Shown here piece after piece: positions 62,558 to 64,000 of a stretch of 64,000 nt of DNA. Source of the DNA: Roseimicrobium gellanilyticum (GTDB lineage Bacteria > Verrucomicrobiota > Verrucomicrobiia > Verrucomicrobiales > Verrucomicrobiaceae); the NCBI RefSeq assembly GCF_003315205.1, contig NZ_QNRR01000002.1, positions 1,032,857 through 1,096,856 of the forward strand, given 5' to 3'. The position numbers and the translations under genes are program-made. Below the pieces are notes generated by a model, which saw nothing but the letters and a program-made list of their open reading frames with translations, ran no database searches and was not told where the DNA came from. How positions within the stretch are numbered: position 1 is the first letter of the stretch; each line of letters starts with the position of its first letter.

Positions 62558-62634
62558 CTTCCCCAATTCGCCGTCACTGCACGCTGGAAAAAAAGAGTTT
62601 TGACTTCCACGCGTGTAACCGCTAACAACACGGC

Positions 62635-63900
62635 ATGAAATCTATCCATGTCTTTGGACTTTTGGTTTCCTCATCCAGTCTGCTGGCACTTTCCGCCTGC
62701 AACACCACGCCCTCCGGAAGTACAAGCCACGAGGTTGTCACTGACAACAACACCAAGGTCTACAGGTTCAAAATCGGGCGTGCTGGCAACGCCTCCCTCA
62801 ATGACGGAACGGCCGCTGGCATTCTCCGGGATGCCACGGAAATTGTCGCCGGAAAGCATCGGGACGATGATTTCACCGCCAACATTCGCTTTGAGCAATC
62901 CGGGCCAATCGACACAGTGTCCAGCAATGGCGTCGTCAACAGCGCCGAAGACTTCAGGGCGCTTTCGCGCCTGGGGCGCAACGTCGTCGTCGTTGACGCC
63001 ATCAACTACTGCGGAGGCTACATCCCGGGTGTTGTGGGTTGCGCGCCCGTGCCGGGGAGTTTCATGGCCGTGGTGCGGTATGGTTCGTTGGAGGGCATGA
63101 TCTGGGCCCATGAGTTCGGTCACAACTGCGGTCTCAATCACCGCGATCACTCGACAGCACTCATGCATCCTCAGATTGGGTCGGCCCACAAGAGTCTGAA
63201 TCAGCATGAGAGAGATAAATTCGAGCAGAAGGTCGCCTCAGGCCGGAGCCGGAGCGTACAGTCGGCCTCTGAATCCGAACGCGATGGTGCGCCTCCGAGT
63301 TCCGCACAAGAGTATCTGGACCGGGTGTATCTGCACGGCGTGCCCTATGCCCATGTTGAAGGCTTTGGCCCCCAACACATTCCGGCTCTCAAGGCTGCTC
63401 TGAATTCACCGAACCGCCTTCACAGTTGGTCCAATGCCGTGGTCGGGCTGGCAGCCATCGCCACACCGGAATCCGTCGAGGCCGTACTTTCGTTCGTGCG
63501 CGCAAACAACGTCTCCGTCTCTTCGGGCAGCTATCAGGTGAAACGGACGGCCGTCATGGCACTGGGATATGCCGTGCAAAAAGCCAGCACCTCCCAGGAT
63601 CCCGTCTATCGCGAAGCAAGGGCCAAAGCCCTTGCCCAGCTACAGCAAGCGGCATCCGGCAGCTATTGGAGGTCCCGTGTAGGCGGCACGGCCCGAAGCG
63701 TTTCGGGCGCAGATCCCACGGAAGGTCTCGTGACCTCTGCGCTCGCGGGTCTGGCACTTTCTGGTGCGCCTGAAGCGGCAGCATTCTTCGAGAATGCATC
63801 GCGCGGCACGGGCCGAAGCGTGGGCGACGACCCAATCGCGGAAGCCCGGAAAGAATATGCCAAGGTAAAGGCTCAGGGGGTGCGCTCCTATACGGACTGA
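62635..63900 (+). CDS. Metzincin-type zinc metalloprotease lipoprotein
   Basis: A 421-residue exported protein with a lipobox (LSAC, Cys22). The catalytic domain (~40-230) has the extended zinc motif HEFGHNCGLNH (His159, Glu160, His163, His169) and the Met-turn in TALMHPQIG (Met177), as in metzincins such as archaelysin or snapalysin-like groups. The position of the second glycine (GxxH) is kept. A cysteine pair sits just before it (NYCGGYIPGVVGC). The C-terminal ~200 residues (YLDRVYLHGVPYAHVEGFGP and onward) resemble HEAT-like repeats and may bind targets. It is the third exported protease in 6.5 kb, but lies on the opposite strand to the CHAT/trypsin pair. Confidence 0.88.
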   Translation: MKSIHVFGLLVSSSSLLALSACNTTPSGSTSHEVVTDNNTKVYRFKIGRAGNASLNDGTAAGILRDATEIVAGKHRDDDFTANIRFEQSGPIDTVSSNGVVNSAEDFRALSRLGRNVVVVDAINYCGGYIPGVVGCAPVPGSFMAVVRYGSLEGMIWAHEFGHNCGLNHRDHSTALMHPQIGSAHKSLNQHERDKFEQKVASGRSRSVQSASESERDGAPPSSAQEYLDRVYLHGVPYAHVEGFGPQHIPALKAALNSPNRLHSWSNAVVGLAAIATPESVEAVLSFVRANNVSVSSGSYQVKRTAVMALGYAVQKASTSQDPVYREARAKALAQLQQAASGSYWRSRVGGTARSVSGADPTEGLVTSALAGLALSGAPEAAAFFENASRGTGRSVGDDPIAEARKEYAKVKAQGVRSYTD

Positions 63901-63964
63901 TCTGGGTACCGCTCACTCACCCCAAAACAAGACCCCCTTCATACTTGGGCGCGGTCAGGGAGTC

Positions 63965-64000
63965 CTACCCCTCCCTCCGCGCCATCCACAACCCCGCGAG
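63965..64000 (-). CDS. Possible C-terminus of a minus-strand gene running off the window
   Basis: The last 36 bases read LAGLWMARREG and TAG on the minus strand. The end is hydrophobic then basic, like the C-terminus of a permease or membrane protein. Too short to identify; it is listed because the window ends inside it. Confidence 0.3.
   Translation of the reverse strand, partial: LAGLWMARREG

Overview
The window looks like chromosome of a Verrucomicrobiota bacterium, most likely Verrucomicrobiaceae or a close relative. The call rests on marker families of the Planctomycetes-Verrucomicrobia-Chlamydiae group: DUF1501, DUF1549/DUF1553 and DUF1800 proteins, Planctomycete-type cytochrome c with WD40 repeats, a PVC-type membrane-bound dehydrogenase, a large GreA fusion protein and a TIGR04073 exosortase-associated protein. 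The DNA is GC-rich, Shine-Dalgarno motifs are mostly weak, and many proteins carry Tat, Sec or lipoprotein signals. No rRNA, tRNA, CRISPR array or transposase was recognised.

Layout. 1-4.3 kb: the end of a DUF1553-type gene, a DUF1501 partner, gene remnants, an esterase and a DUF486 membrane protein. 4.4-14.4 kb: a long inverse-autotransporter-like beta-helix protein, a secreted trypsin-like protease and a 1366-residue multidomain dehydrogenase (SGNH, propeller, HEAT, cupredoxin). Relics of this dehydrogenase gene flank it on both sides. 13.8-22.5 kb: an accessory stretch of small genes all on the plus strand: glyoxalase, rifampin ADP-ribosyltransferase, a GH99-like protein, several unknowns, a DHFR-like protein, an L7/L12-like protein and DUF1963. 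Within it, 18.5-19.8 kb has integron-cassette architecture, in which two genes are bounded by mutually complementary core sites. A third gene, AbiGi-like, follows. 22.6-30.1 kb: pyruvyltransferase-like protein, cytochrome c/WD40 protein, dihydrolipoamide acyltransferase, two coiled-coil envelope proteins and leuA. 30.4-42.1 kb: a transmembrane Ser/Thr kinase, the DUF1800-DUF1501-pseudopilin-like operon and a divergent DUF1549/DUF1553 lipoprotein. 42.4-47.7 kb: a TetR/MFP/RND efflux operon with a palindromic operator. 47.8-57.6 kb: PP2C phosphatase, aldose epimerase, LRR protein, L,D-transpeptidase, GreA fusion, TIGR04073 protein and recN. 57.6-63.9 kb: an exported Sel1-CHAT (caspase-like) protein behind a trypsin-like lipoprotein, next to a metzincin lipoprotein.

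Working together. The DUF1800/DUF1501 and DUF1553/DUF1501 pairs are typical two-gene units of this phylum. The efflux genes form one regulated unit. The three exported proteases at the right end (serine, CHAT cysteine, zinc) form a candidate extracytoplasmic proteolytic module. The cassette region and the degraded dehydrogenase copies show that 7.7-20.5 kb is a plastic part of the chromosome. All assignments are by reading the sequence; no database search was run.
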